From assembly GCF_019925205.1 (NCBI RefSeq), contig NC_083563.1, positions 11,851,228 to 11,915,227 on the forward strand: DNA of 64,000 nt, written 5' to 3'. Position numbers and translations under genes: made by a program. How positions within the stretch are numbered: position 1 is the stretch's first letter; each line of letters opens with the position of its first letter. Below are positions 13,376 through 25,900 of this stretch, in pieces. Under the pieces are notes generated by a model that was not told where the DNA came from, did not search any database, and saw only the letters and a program-made list of their open reading frames with translations. This stretch comes from Metopolophium dirhodum. Its lineage: Eukaryota; Arthropoda; Insecta; Hemiptera; Aphididae.

Positions 13376-14620
13376 ATGAATAATGGTATGCATTTACTTC
13401 TATTTCTATTGACCGTCAAGGCATATTCACAGTCTACGTTAACATCAGGATTCGTCATCAGACAGTCTAGAAATAATGATTACATGGTAGTAGCCACCAC
13501 TGCAGATGCTACAAACAAAAAACCTAAACCAAAATTATCGCGTTTGATAAGAAGACTTTGTAAATTATATCCAGATCACGCATGGTGTCGACCCAATGAC
13601 AGTCCTAACACAACTACTTCCCCTACTACTACTTATCACTTGGAAACTATAATTAATGTCAATAACACGACGCCTAATAAAAACGAAGTCATCGAAGTCA
13701 ATACCAATTCTACATCAGTCGAATTTGGAAACGAGACAACAAATGGGAACCTATCCAGTACAGAAACGTCACCGACGACAACTATTATTAACAACTGGCC
13801 TGCTCGTGATAATGAGTCGTTTGAATCAATTACTATTAACTCAGCTTCAGAAACAACTCTGAACGATTATGACGAGTTAACTATATTGCCCGTGACGGAT
13901 TACACCGACGACGCGGTAAACACTTCTACAACTCCGGAACCAACTACAAACTACGAGCCCGATAGCACAGCGTCTACTACTACTAAAGTTTTGTATAACG
14001 CGACTCTTATTGAGACACCAGCATCAATTCCTACACATTATCCGATCACCTCCACTGAATTTGCAACCACTAATGAAGTTGTGGATAACGTGACTCTTAT
14101 TGAGACAACAACGTCAGTTTCTACAAATTATACCAATTCTGCAACCAACACCACTAAATTTGTAACCATTACTGAAGTTTTGAACAACGTGACCCTCATT
14201 GGGACAACGACGGTAGTTCCTACGCGTCATACTCATTATCCGATCACCTCCACTGAATTTGCAACCACTAATGAAGTTGTGGATAACGCGACTCGTATTG
14301 AGACAACAACGTCAGTTTCTACAAATTATACCAATTCTGCAACCAACACCACTGCATTTGCAACCACTAATGAAGTTGTGGATAACGCGACTCTTATTGA
14401 GACAACAACGTCAGTTTCTACAAATGATACTAATTCTGCGATCACCTCAACTGAATTTGAAACCACTACTGAGGTTTTGAATAACGTGACCCTCATTGGG
14501 ACAATGACGGCCGTTCCTACATGTGATATTAATATCTGTCGTCTAATTTATTTTATTATTAGGAAGATTATTAAGTATTTTTGCAATTGTTCCAAATTAA
14601 ATGAAATTTTATTTTATTAA
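13376..14620 (+). CDS. Secreted Thr/Asn-rich mucin-like protein with 33-residue repeats
   Basis: A 414-residue protein of a family I do not recognise. Residues 1-18 form a signal peptide (MNNGMHLLLFLLTVKAYS) with a plausible cleavage before Gln19. Residues 48-71 are basic with a Cys pair (C62, C71) in RRLCKLYPDHAWC. The rest is Thr/Asn/Ser-rich with many N-x-T/S sequons and likely O-glycosylation. From residue 204 come one partial and four complete 33-residue repeats (TNEVVDN[VA]T[LR]IETTTSVST type), then a partial one. The tail is hydrophobic/basic with three Cys. The start was chosen at 13376 because it opens the signal peptide and a strong acceptor (CAACAG) ends just before it. Export from the cell is inferred; a salivary, cuticular or gut-lining role is possible, but nothing in the sequence decides. 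The AT-rich C-terminus may be intron read-through. Confidence 0.65.
   Translation: MNNGMHLLLFLLTVKAYSQSTLTSGFVIRQSRNNDYMVVATTADATNKKPKPKLSRLIRRLCKLYPDHAWCRPNDSPNTTTSPTTTYHLETIINVNNTTPNKNEVIEVNTNSTSVEFGNETTNGNLSSTETSPTTTIINNWPARDNESFESITINSASETTLNDYDELTILPVTDYTDDAVNTSTTPEPTTNYEPDSTASTTTKVLYNATLIETPASIPTHYPITSTEFATTNEVVDNVTLIETTTSVSTNYTNSATNTTKFVTITEVLNNVTLIGTTTVVPTRHTHYPITSTEFATTNEVVDNATRIETTTSVSTNYTNSATNTTAFATTNEVVDNATLIETTTSVSTNDTNSAITSTEFETTTEVLNNVTLIGTMTAVPTCDINICRLIYFIIRKIIKYFCNCSKLNEILFY
13985..14520 (+). repeat. 99-bp coding tandem repeat
   Basis: Units start at 13985 (partial), 14057, 14156, 14255, 14354 and 14453 (partial). The spacing from 14057 on is exactly 99 bp, which keeps the frame. 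Two unit subtypes occur: the TNEVVDN type at 14057, 14255 and 14354, and the TEVLNNVTLIGT type at 14156 and 14453. Confidence 0.9.
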
Positions 14621-15860
14621 TTTAATTTATCGTTTTATTCATGTACGCTGAGCTATAATAATATCTGTAATAACTAATAAGTATTTAAAACTTACGAAGC
14701 AAACCTATTCGTTTTACCTTAACTTTTAACAACTATTATGGTAATCTAATCCCTGTACAGGCCCACAAATAGATAATCAGCGAGATATTCAAGCACTGGC
14801 TATTAGAATGTTTAGGTATAGCGTATAGGTAAGGTCAATACAAATCAGCAATCACTAACCAGTACTGACATATTAATATAATTTAGTATTATACTAAGCA
14901 ACATGACGTCGTGATGATCTTTAATGCCAACATACATGGGAAAAGTCTGGTACATATTATAATAAGGTAAAAGAAGAAGAGTTTATTTAAAATAATTAAC
15001 TGATATGTTGAACAATTACTAACGATCTTATCGGTATTAATTAGTGTGACCTGACATCCTACATTAGAATTGTCGTACTTGTGAGATCTGCGCCCCCATT
15101 TATGATAATACCCATTTCAAAATACCTATTCATTTCTTTTATATTATTTATACAATAATAAATTTATATTTCTATCGAATCTAGTTATAAAATTAACACC
15201 ATCGAAGCATTAGCCACTATCATCATTCAATAATCAATGATAAATTATAATTATATTATAAAAAACAAAATATATATATATATATAATATGTTTTATTAA
15301 AAGTAGTATTCAAATTTAAAATGTTATTATTTACTATAAAATATTCGTTCAAGTTCAGCTAAGACAAAACAATGGAAATGTAGTATGAAAACCAAATATA
15401 AATGCTCGGGAGTACTGTTTTTCATCATTTTTTATTACAAAATAAAATTGTTTTACTAAGCATCTATATAAGGATTTTTTATGTTCATATGTTAATTATA
15501 AATTATAAATATGAAATTATTCAAATACTTTTGAAAAGTAATGAGAGTGCTTGACCTTTATTACCACGGATTTTTTTACAATGGACTTTTTATGCTCGGG
15601 TTTTTTTTCACTCGATCTTTGTTTTCCTATAACTCTTTTACCTCGTATTCTTTTTGCCGAGTTTCGCTTGCAACGCTTAAAATTTCAACAGTAACCACAG
15701 TACTCATATAATTGGTTGTAACTTATATTACCCACTATTATTTTCCCAAAACAATAAATATAATAATGGTTTTAATATAAAATTATAAAAAAATACATTG
15801 ATCTTTTCTATGAATATGTTTTTATTTTATTAATTACAGAACGATAATATATTATATGAT
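14621..15860. other. Intergenic, no gene seen
   Basis: AT-rich sequence with no supported gene or intact element. A (TA)n run occurs at about 15270-15290. Confidence 0.5.
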
Positions 15861-15960
15861 CTGGTATGGCGCGTTGGATTGCCTCGGTCACTATAACGTG
15901 TTCTGAGGTCATGCATCAGCCGATGTCGCTATTATTCCCGGATGGGTGACCAGTGACAAA
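15861..15960 (+). repeat. tRNA-derived SINE-like remnant
   Basis: GC-rich island in AT-rich DNA. TGGCGCGTTGG at about 15867 resembles an RNA polymerase III A box. Downstream CCCGGATGGGTGACC (about 15937) resembles the region after the B box in insect SINEs and also the C-box region of 5S rRNA. The B box itself is eroded. Neither a tRNA cloverleaf nor a full 5S gene can be folded from it. Confidence 0.4.
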
Positions 15961-17029
15961 TAGTCTAAATTGCTCTAAAAACAACCTATCGATTCCCCGC
16001 CACCTACCAATGTTTACCTCAACCACCTGCAGTTGCTGTCAACCTGTTTCTGCTGTAATAGTAATAATATAACTAATAAATAATTCAACATTTACTGATG
16101 TTTGATCATTTAAATATTTATATTAAACTAATAATCAATATAATAAATACAATACAATATAATATACATAATAATATATACAAAATAATACAAATTAAAT
16201 TTGTTCAAAATTGTTATCATAATAATATATACATCGTAAAATGTCAAAAGTCGTTCAATATTTATTATTATTATTTATTTGTACACAATATATGTAGTCA
16301 AACATAGTTAAAAGTTGTTCAATATTATTTTTTATAATGTAATGATGCCAAACTAATAAAATGTAAAAGATTCATTTTTTTATAGCTTCATAATCTGTGT
16401 TTTTACTAATTTTCATTTTGGTGAGTTGACCTAAGAAAAATGTACCTATGTATCTGTTTGGAATTTGGATCCTTGTGTTTAAGACGTTTATAAATAAACA
16501 AATGTTTTTGTGTCATTTTGTAAACAAGGAATTGATTTTTTAATGAAAAGATTCACAACTGTTTGTGATTTGCTCAGAACTAATTGAAAAAGAAGCCAAA
16601 ACATTGGGTGGAAATCTCAAAAATTCATCAATGTAATTTTCAGTTAAATAATTACAAAATTTCAAGATTCTTAGATCATTAGGGCAGTGTGCCATAAACT
16701 CTTGTATAAAACAATAAAAAAACTTCTCTAGATATTAAAAAGAAAGTCCAAACATTTTTCGTAACCAGATTCCGGGCTCACAGTTTTTAGATTCTGAGCG
16801 AGGAAGCTAGTGGTTTTACAATAGTGCTTATTTTTTATTGTTTTTCATAAAAAAAATCTACTTTAAAATTCTCATATTTTATACAAGATGTCTACCAACA
16901 TGTCTATGTATGTAAATTGTACAGTATACAAATTTAAATTACGATCGTCGGAAACAAACGGCGAATAGCCATGAAGAAATTATTATAATAGTATAAATTA
17001 CGATTCGCGACATATTCACAATTCACAAA
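15961..17029. other. Intergenic, no gene seen
   Basis: AT-rich. A short GATTCTGAGCGAGGAAG match to the 48.9-51.7 kb repeat family lies at about 16790. No gene supported. Confidence 0.5.
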
Positions 17030-17270
17030 CACACTCCACGTCTGTCGCGCGCGTGCGCGTTTGTCGTATTTTTACCATAATACACATGCGCGCCGTAGAA
17101 CACTATTATATATTATTATATTATAATAAAGTATGCGCGCGATGCGCCGGAGGCAACACTATACCGCCATTCACCCAACGTCCGACGGCACCCTTTGCGA
17201 CTTTTGTTTTTATCGAAAATGTCGCGTGGCGCTCGTACACGTATACAAACGCTGTATATACAGGATGATT
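17030..17270. promoter_or_regulatory. Small CpG-rich patch
   Basis: Dense in CGCG/GCGC against an AT-rich background. Open frames on the plus strand look incidental. It could be a CpG-rich promoter or first exon of an unseen transcript, perhaps a distal Hk transcript. There is no direct evidence of transcription. Confidence 0.3.
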
Positions 17271-18348
17271 CACTTGAAAGCATGCTTACCAGTCACCGCC
17301 ATTATATCCTTTGATCGCTTATTATAAATTGAAATAGAAATTGTCTAATATATGGTACTTGAAGAGCATAATATTATTATTTTCAATTCCAAAAAAATTG
17401 TTATGCCTATTAATTATTATATAAACGAGTGTTAAGTTCAGAGGCGATACATATACAAATATTATGTTATTCCATTGAGAAACTCTTTTTTTACTGTAAA
17501 TCGAGGAGCAGATGATTTATTTGAAAATGTTGACTTATCTGAATAGAAATTCGAACGAGTAGTTTCTAAATTGTTAAACTCCATAAACTAAAACTATAGA
17601 ACTTACTTTTAAACAATACATTTTTTTAATTATTATCCTTGCTTGCGCTTGAATATTACCTATAATATTATAAAGTCAGGATATGATTCCGTGATAATTA
17701 TATATGTGAGCTATAGGTAGCTAAGCTTAGGTATATTTATATTTTTTTGTTACACTTACAACCTACTCGGACAGTTTTTACATATTATAAAATGCTAATA
17801 GAATTAATATTGTAAATTTAATATTAATATTTTAATAATATAGTGATCATATGGAATATTTATATATATTAGAATATAGATACATCGTAGATTTTAGACA
17901 ATATAAAGCTTGTGTAGTTGTGTATAATATATTTGAAAATAGGTACTCGTTCGAATATCGATTTAGATACATCCTGCACATTTTCAAAGTTAGCAGTAAA
18001 AAAGTTTCTCAATGGTATAAACGAAGAAAAAGCGCGAATATAACTATAATTAATTATAATAATAGTCTTCTAGTACCTCTATCAATTTATATAATAATTA
18101 TAGGCAACAATTAAGAAATCTGAATTCAAATAACGGACAATTGAAGCATTAGATTTCGGAAAATCGCCCTGTATATACCTATGGCGACGGCAGCCGTAGC
18201 GTGCCGCCCGTGTGACGCTATGCCGGGTCGGCGGCGGCGGCGGCGCGTGGAAGATATCCGTGAAGCGCTCGAGCAGCGTATTTAGACCGTCGTCGGCGGG
18301 GGTGTGTTGTGGCCCGTGAACGATCGTGCGCCGTCGTTTCCTATACAC

Positions 18349-18408
18349 CGTGTGTGTGTGTGTGTGTGTGTGTGCGTGTGTGTGTGTGTGTGTGTGCGTG
18401 TGTGTGTC
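18349..18408. repeat. (TG)n microsatellite
   Basis: About 60 bp of TG dinucleotides, interrupted by single CG steps, inside the GC-rich 5' region of Hk. The histidine/threonine-rich and CVCV frames across it are artefacts. Confidence 0.95.
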
Positions 18409-19310
18409 CAAACACGAGCAACCAGAGGCCGCCGCCGCCGAGCGGATTACGAAAATAAAATCCCCCATACGCCCCTAGCGAACCGACGCCTGTTGGTCCC
18501 CGCGATTAACCGTCGTCCCGACCCGCGGCGGTCGAATTTTTGTAGTTTTAAAACGCGTCGATTGCCCATGACGAATTGCATTCGTTTCACACGCCCGCTA
18601 TGTATAGTATAATATATTTTAAATTACCGTCAATTAACCGTTAAATATTATGCTATTACCTATCTAGTTTCTCGTTTTCGTATTCATAGTTCGCTTTTCG
18701 TTTCGTTCGGTTCCGTAAGAGTGACGACCGACTGCCGCCGAGTGGTGCGGCCGCTAAAATACATTGCGATAATAATAATATTCTATCGTACGACGACGAT
18801 AACTATAATACATAAGTCTACGGCCGTCGGCGCGATCCATTAATATATCGTCGCGATTTACCGCGCTCGCCACCTTTACGCCGCCGCCGAGCCGATTTGT
18901 ACGTCGTCGTCATCGTCGCCGTACGCGTAATTATTAATTGTAATTGCAGTCGTACACAGCCTGTGCAACGTGTCCGCGACGGCGTGAACTTTTAACGTCC
19001 GTCATCGCCGCCGCCACCGAATGCTTGGAATGCTATAGCCGTTCGCGCACACGCCCGACTCGGGCGGTTCTATTATTAAACGCGTCCGTCGTTGTCGACG
19101 CGGTGGTGCGGTGCACCGCGTTGGGAGCGCGCGTCGTATTATTACGACAATAATAATTGTGGACTGCAGGCACGGCGTCGTCGTGTGAAAATAATTCACG
19201 TGTGGCACACAATAATACACAATAGAAATACATAATGTAATATATATAATATGTAACGATGATAATGTAGTTAATATAATATACCATATTATAATCACAA
19301 TATTGTGCTA

Positions 19311-19334
19311 CAACAACAACAACAACAACAACAA
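19311..19334. repeat. (CAA)n microsatellite
   Basis: Eight CAA units between the GC-rich blocks upstream of Hk exon 1a. Confidence 0.95.
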
Positions 19335-19774
19335 TATACAATAATAAATGGTCGTGGCGGGGAGGAGGAGACACTATCTCGTCGGTACGTATATCATTAT
19401 ACGACCGGAGTACTACACGCTTTATTCTGCGTACACGCGTAGACCACACGCGGCAAGATAGGTAGTGGTGGTTGTGATGGTAGTGGTGGTGGTGGCGGTG
19501 TTGGAGAAGGAGGTGTAGGAGGAGAAGTAAAAGGAGAAGGAGTCGGTGGCGGACGAGTGTGGTAATATTAATATACGATTCCCTACGCTACTATATATAC
19601 GCCGGTCGAGCGGTATATAGTTGGTGTAATAGTAATAATATAATATTATTATATCGGACGGGCGGCGGCGTGATCGAACCTTCCAAGCTGGCCCATCAGT
19701 TTTGGCTCGGTTGGGGTTCGGGCTCGGGCTCGTGCCGCGCGCAGACGGACGAGGAGAAGAAGGAGAAAAAGGAA

Positions 19775-19965
19775 ATGGCCGAGGCGGCGGCCCGGCACGA
19801 GCTGTACACACAGCAGCAGTGGGCCCACCAGCGGGCCGAACGCGCCGAGCGAAACGCCGAAAGACTGGAGAGGGAGATACAGGCGCAAGCCGCCTCGGCC
19901 GCCGCGTCAGAGTCCCTTGCCGAGCTACACTACGTCGACAGCCTGTCCGGGTCCGTTCAATCCAT
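19775..19965 (+). CDS. Hk: Hk alternative first coding exon 1a
   Basis: Encodes 63 residues plus two bases: MAEAAARHELY, then an Arg/Glu/Ala-rich stretch (AERAERNAERLEREIQAQ) that should form a helix or coiled coil, then a serine-rich end. It leaves by the donor AT|GTAAGC in phase 2, which joins exactly to the exon at 24905 (codon ATA, then TGC). 19775 is the first in-frame ATG after an upstream stop, with G at -3 and +4. The frame is open further upstream but has no ATG. Confidence 0.8.
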
Positions 19966-22900
19966 GTAAGCGCGTTTTTCTTTATGCAAAACTATACACC
20001 TAATATAATATTATATATATAGCACCAGTAGTATCTCTATATAGTACCTGTCTTTATCTATATGTATAAATAGCTATCGATCTGCCCTACACACGCAGTC
20101 GATTTAAATATATATTGCACCGAATGATGACCATAAATTATAATATAACCGTAAGCTTCTCATTTGGGTTTATTGCTACAGTTAATGAGTCTATTATTGC
20201 AGTAATATATACGCGAATTTGTTGGCACAATTTTCGATGCTTATAGTATTACATTACTGTATAATAATAATATTATATCGCATCTATACGCAACAGTTTG
20301 TTGATATGTATATAATACCTATTATTATTATTATTATTATAATCGTTTCAAATCATTCGCTTATACACCGCCGAACGCGTACTGCTCATGCGCGCATCAT
20401 TTATATAATATATTAATATTGTTGGCCGACAACACTATTCACACCTACTTGAATACTTGATACCTACAAATATCAATAGACATAGTATTATAATAACGTT
20501 ATACTAATATTATTCGTTATTACAATATTATAATAATATTATTAATCAAAAAATTGCTGTCTAGGATGTATACATATTACAACGAAATATGCGTAGGACA
20601 TTTTTTGCTCCTTTTTTCCAATATTTCTGCACATCTCCGTCGGTCCGGCGTGTACTTGTATATTACAATAATAATATTACTAAGCGCGTGCAGTCTACTA
20701 TAGATATTATTATAGAGCACAGGAGGCGCTCCATGCGTATACGTTATACATATAATTATAGCACCGTCGACGGTGGTCGCAAAAGTCCGGCCGCCGCCGC
20801 CGACTGCCCGACCGCCGCGCTTCGCGAATATACGACTACCGTCACGGCGGCGTTGGTTAAAATGGGTGGTGGGGGGGGGGGGGGGCGATCAATTCCCGAA
20901 AGTCGGCGAGGCACCCTCCGAACTTGGAGCGCGCGCGCGTGGATGACCCACCACCCGCTGGGGTGGCGAAACTGTTACTACCCACGACGCACGACTATAC
21001 GGCAGTTGTACGCGTACAAACGCCCTGGTCGCGCGATACACGGCGGACGATATCTCCCGTGGGTGCCGCGTAATACGTGCGAGCGGCGGCCAAACGCGCC
21101 ATGGGTCCCGCGTAGCTGTTGACCGCAACTTCCGGGCGCCGGGCGCGCATCGGGCGACACGCACAACAATAATAATGCAATAAGCGTGCTGCTGTAGCAG
21201 CAGACGGGACACCGCCGCACGTACGCATCGGCATCGTACCGCGTATTAACTGTGCACGTCGTTCAATAATATTTTAATATACACGCGCGTAACCGCGGTA
21301 TACGAGACTGTGTAATAACAATATCGTTTACGATCGCGTATCGGGTACCTGTACGGGGCGCGCGCGCGACGATACCATAATATTATGCCGTCGTGTCGCG
21401 GTCACCGCTGCCGCCGCCGTCGACGCCGCCGCCGCCGTCACATCGATATCGCGTCACGCGCCGCCCGCCGTATGATGTGAATTCCGTTCGCGGTCTTTCG
21501 TTTCTCTCTATCTATCTATCTCTGTCTCTGTCTCTGTCTCTCTCTGTCTATCTCTCTCTCTTTCTACAACTCTATATCTTGTCTCTCTCTCTGTCCGTCT
21601 TTCTCCTGCGGCTAATAATATTTTGTACTTCGCGCGAGCCCGAGATGTTATTTCAATTTCCCGTAAACGACGGAGGCGGTCCCCAGAGGACCAGCAGCTC
21701 TAGCAAAGACGACTCGCAACAGACGTCTCTGTATAAGTAAGCTATCATGACATATACGTAGGTACGCACAAACCGTGCTCGATGTTTTATTATTTCGTTG
21801 ACTGTACTAGTAGTGTTTTCAAATATATAGGCATATCGATATCGGTGTGTGGTGTGTCTATATTATATAGAAACCTACTGCCGATATCGTTTCCGTCTAC
21901 TCTTCACCATAAATATGTTTTTGTAAAATTTCAAATAAAAAAAAAATAGATTTATTTGAAATTATACAACATTTAATACTATAATAAACGTGTACAATAT
22001 GTTTAAAATATGCATTCCAATCGTAGATACAATATTGTTTCCTCTGAAACACTCGTTTTTATTTCGTATATAAATATATATCCGTAATAGGCGTTATATA
22101 GGTACATTAGAACGTTGTGGGTCGACGTCAGAGATATAGAGAGGTACGTCACGTTCCGCACGCGGCCACGGCAAAGGCGTCAAGCAGTCTCTAGAACTCT
22201 GACGGGGAATCGATAAAACCCTTACAGCTGCTGATGTTACCCTCCTGCCTCACCGTTTTCCCCTTGTCCTTGCTTAAAATTGTATGTGTGCATAATATAG
22301 CACTGCTGCCTCATTATGCCTCGGAGGCTCGGACAACTATACATAATATTAAGTATGCCTACATATGCATATACGTCGTATTATGTATAGGTACCTATAT
22401 TTACTATAGTTTTACTTGAAAATTGTCACGAATTTTAATTATTTATATGAGTACAAGTGTACAACTGTCGATATGCATACTCGAGCGTGTTCAAAGTTTT
22501 GACTTTTGATCCTCATGATTTTTACGTATGAAGTATTCACAATTTATTTGAAGTTTCATAATTTTACGGTAAGATATATGTTTCCTTGTGTATAATTATA
22601 CCGTCTGTATGAGTTGCACCAACAACTAATACATTTGAACGTACGAGCCACGAGTATAATTTAAGTGGGTAATTAACTGGGTATAGGTACATAATACCAT
22701 TTACAGCCGAATTCATTTTTTTGGTTTTACTTCGAAATCTGAATAATAATCAATGATATAAGGCATTAATCCGAGAAATTGAATATTTAAGTTTCTCTAA
22801 TCAATGGAAATTGAACATTTTCAAAACTTGTACCATTGTTAAAAATACTATTTATAATAGTATTCATAGTATTGTATACCTATGTATTTATGTTAGTTGT

Positions 22901-25900
22901 CACTATCGAAACATTTCTGAAAATAAGTTATTATTTTTAATTTCTAATAATAACTCCAAATTTATTATTGTAAATTATAAATTTGTAATGAATAAATAAT
23001 AATACATTTTGGTTCTCAGGTATACTACTATAATTATGTGGTTGTTTTACAACGATTATAACGGTGCTATGACCAGCGATTGGACATAAAACGCCCTATT
23101 AAATGTTAAAAAACATGCAGATTGAGGAAATTTGTCGGTTTATCAAAATTCAAAAATATAGAAATACAAAAACAGATTTACGCGTCTAACACTTAAACAA
23201 ATAATTAAGCATGAACAAAATGTCGATATGACAATTCATCATAATATATGTTTATTATATTGACTTATTGTGTACCTATATTATTGTATATTTATGCTTA
23301 ATCGTGTAGGTAGCTAAACATTTTGAAATGTGTGATATGCTCGACCGTAACCAATATCTACTTATACATACTCTGAATTCTAGTTTTCTGAGCGCCATGA
23401 TGTTTGTATAAATAATATTCGTCACAACTATTGTGTGTAATTATAAAACAATGTCCGTACGGTTCTTTTATGATCAGAACTACATCATCCTGCACAATTA
23501 TCTATAGTCTATAGATATCCTTCTTTTTTTTTTCTGAACCGAGAACCGGGGACGGAACTACTTTCGCATAGCTTCAACAGTTCAACCCCTACTATTATAT
23601 TCTATAGGTAACTGTATATTTTATATGCAAATATGCAATTAATTAAGGCATATCAGTGCTGGTGCACCTAGTACCTACTGTCATATAGTAATATTATATT
23701 GTGATACATCGATGATTGATAGTTGGTAGGTACTAAAAATATAACAATACTGCGCTGGCTAAGCTAGCTTTATAGATGTAGTAATACTGCAGTTGGATAT
23801 CCGTACATTAGTTTTTCATTTGTGTGGTGTACTGGCGTACTGGTGTAAGAAAAAACTGTAAACAATTTAGGTAGGTACTGCGTATAATTTAAAAAGAAAC
23901 GACAACACTTTTAACACTGTAATAAAACCCAACAGTTTTACGCTACTGCAGCAGTATTATGGATTCATATTCCACTACTGCAGATACATAAATTATGCAA
24001 GTATCCTCATTTAGTAAATTATAGACCACTGTATAGACTCTTTATTAGTAAGTTTTGAAACGTTCTAATGTTCTATGCGAAATATTCCAATCGCGTTTTC
24101 AAGTCTCTGAGCACCTTTATTGCAGTAATGCAGTATATATATATATATTATTTACAATGAATATAACGATCATAATACCTTTCAGCCTTTGTATATATTG
24201 TTTAAGTACATCTGGGCGACCAGGCAGATAATGCAATGGAATAGTAAGCTTGATATGATGAAGCTTGACAAAGATTTAAGCTACTTAGCCCACTAAACTA
24301 TTCCCCCCCCCCACCCCAACCAATTGTAGGTTTGACGAGTAGGTATGTATTATATTTTTTAATAGCTATTAATATATAGGAACAATTTTTTATTCTTGTA
24401 ATTATTGTATTCTATTTTGGACTATTTTTGGAGTCAACATTGATTACCTCGGACTCAAAAATAAAAACATTATTTTTTTCAGCTAAAGTAGGCACCTAAC
24501 TTAGTTATATTAGCTTATTCAAAAAAAGTTTAACGCAGTTTCTGTTTTATATTCTTTGCTATTATATGGAAATATTATGGTTGATTATAATCAACTATTA
24601 CAATAATAGTTGTAACTCACTTTTATGGTTTTGTGTTGATATTTCACAGAAGTGTCAGTATAGTTCAGTACCTATAGTTTCTATAAATAGTAAATAATAT
24701 AAGATATATAATATAGCCATATAGGCAACCTATCTATACATGGGCGTACTCCCCTGTTTTTTGTGCTATACGATAGCCCCTCTACATATGTTCCTAGAAA
24801 TTATCCACGACCTCCCCCCCTTGAAAATTTCTGAGAACGCCACTGTATCTATATGCCTATGTGATATTGTGATGTTGTGATGAACGATTCGTTCTTGTTG
24901 GCAGATGCAAGGCGCCGATAGCCAGCCTGGACTGCATGGCCGACCTGGGCAGCACCACGGAACAGCTGTGCGCCAAGCTGCAAGCGGCCGCGGTCAAGGA
25001 GTCGGTTGACCGGGTGTCGTCCGCGGCGCAGTCGCCTAGCCTGACGTCAGGGCTCCGGTACCGGAACCTGGGAAAGAGCGGCTTGCGCGTGTCGAACATC
25101 GGGCTGGCCACGTGGACAACGTACAACACGGCCATCAATGAAGAACAGCTGGACGCAGTGGTGACGGCCGCGTACAATGCCGGCATCAACCTGTTCGATC
25201 TGACCGAGGGTCCGCAGAGCAGCGAACAGGCTGAGACCCAGCTTGGTGCCATACTCAAGAGGAAAAACTGGAAACGTGTGTCGTACAGCGTCATCACCAA
25301 AATACACTGGCACTATAAGTATGTCTTTATCATCTACCATATATCATAATATAAAGTCAACTGAAGTCCACGACCAACAGATTTAAATATTATAATATAT
25401 TTGTAGCAGATTATAATTTAAATGTGCAGGCCCCAATTAAGGGGGGGGGGGGGGGCCAGAGGGACCAGATCCAGGACCCACACTGTTATGAAGCCATCAG
25501 ACAAAAATTAAGAATTCTGAATTTCCCTGTCATAAAAAAAATTTATTTTAAAATATTAAATATTTAAGTAAATGAGTTGGTTCAATCTAGGGAATATTGG
25601 AATAGAATCTCAGTAAACCACAATTCGATTCCTCAAATGTGCATAAAATATTGGAATGATTTGAAGAAACAAAAATAAAAAATATTTTTTCCAATATTTA
25701 AATTGCAGTTTGGTTTTATTTAACAATTCCTGTGGCAAATTGTTCTGCTGAACGGGCGTTTTTAAAATTGGCACGTATACGAAATAAGTTTAGAACTAGT
25801 CAATCTCAAGAAATAAGAATCCTTAAAATCATTTATGATATTATCTTTAGAACATGACTTGTTACCATCCATTGATTTTAACCAAACTATACTGACTTTA

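Larger units (their letters stand above)
18170..21480 (+). promoter_or_regulatory. Hk: CpG-rich 5' region of Hk with two first exons
   Basis: Three GC/CpG-rich blocks (about 18170-19150, 19640-19960 and 20750-21480) stand out from the AT-rich surroundings. They flank or contain the two alternative first coding exons. A TATATATA motif occurs at about 19591, ahead of exon 1a. The many overlapping open frames on both strands are a by-product of GC-rich, stop-poor sequence. Promoter function is inferred from position and composition. Confidence 0.5.

Noticed and set aside
13656..14480. Leu/Gln-rich second-frame ORFs inside the mucin-like gene
   Set aside because: Frame shadows of the 99-bp repeat.
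18082..20022. Many overlapping open frames on both strands
   Set aside because: GC-rich, CpG-rich and microsatellite sequence lacks stops by composition. Only the plus-strand exon at 19775-19965 has a splice site in the right phase and joins a conserved gene.
20589..21234. Arg/Pro-rich frames of up to 177 codons on both strands
   Set aside because: They overlap each other, consist of low-complexity GC-rich sequence and have no domain. Taken as promoter-region sequence of Hk.
22234..22419. Possible third Hk first exon (ATG, then GTATGTG donor)
   Set aside because: The donor leaves phase 0, but the common exon at 24905 needs phase 2.
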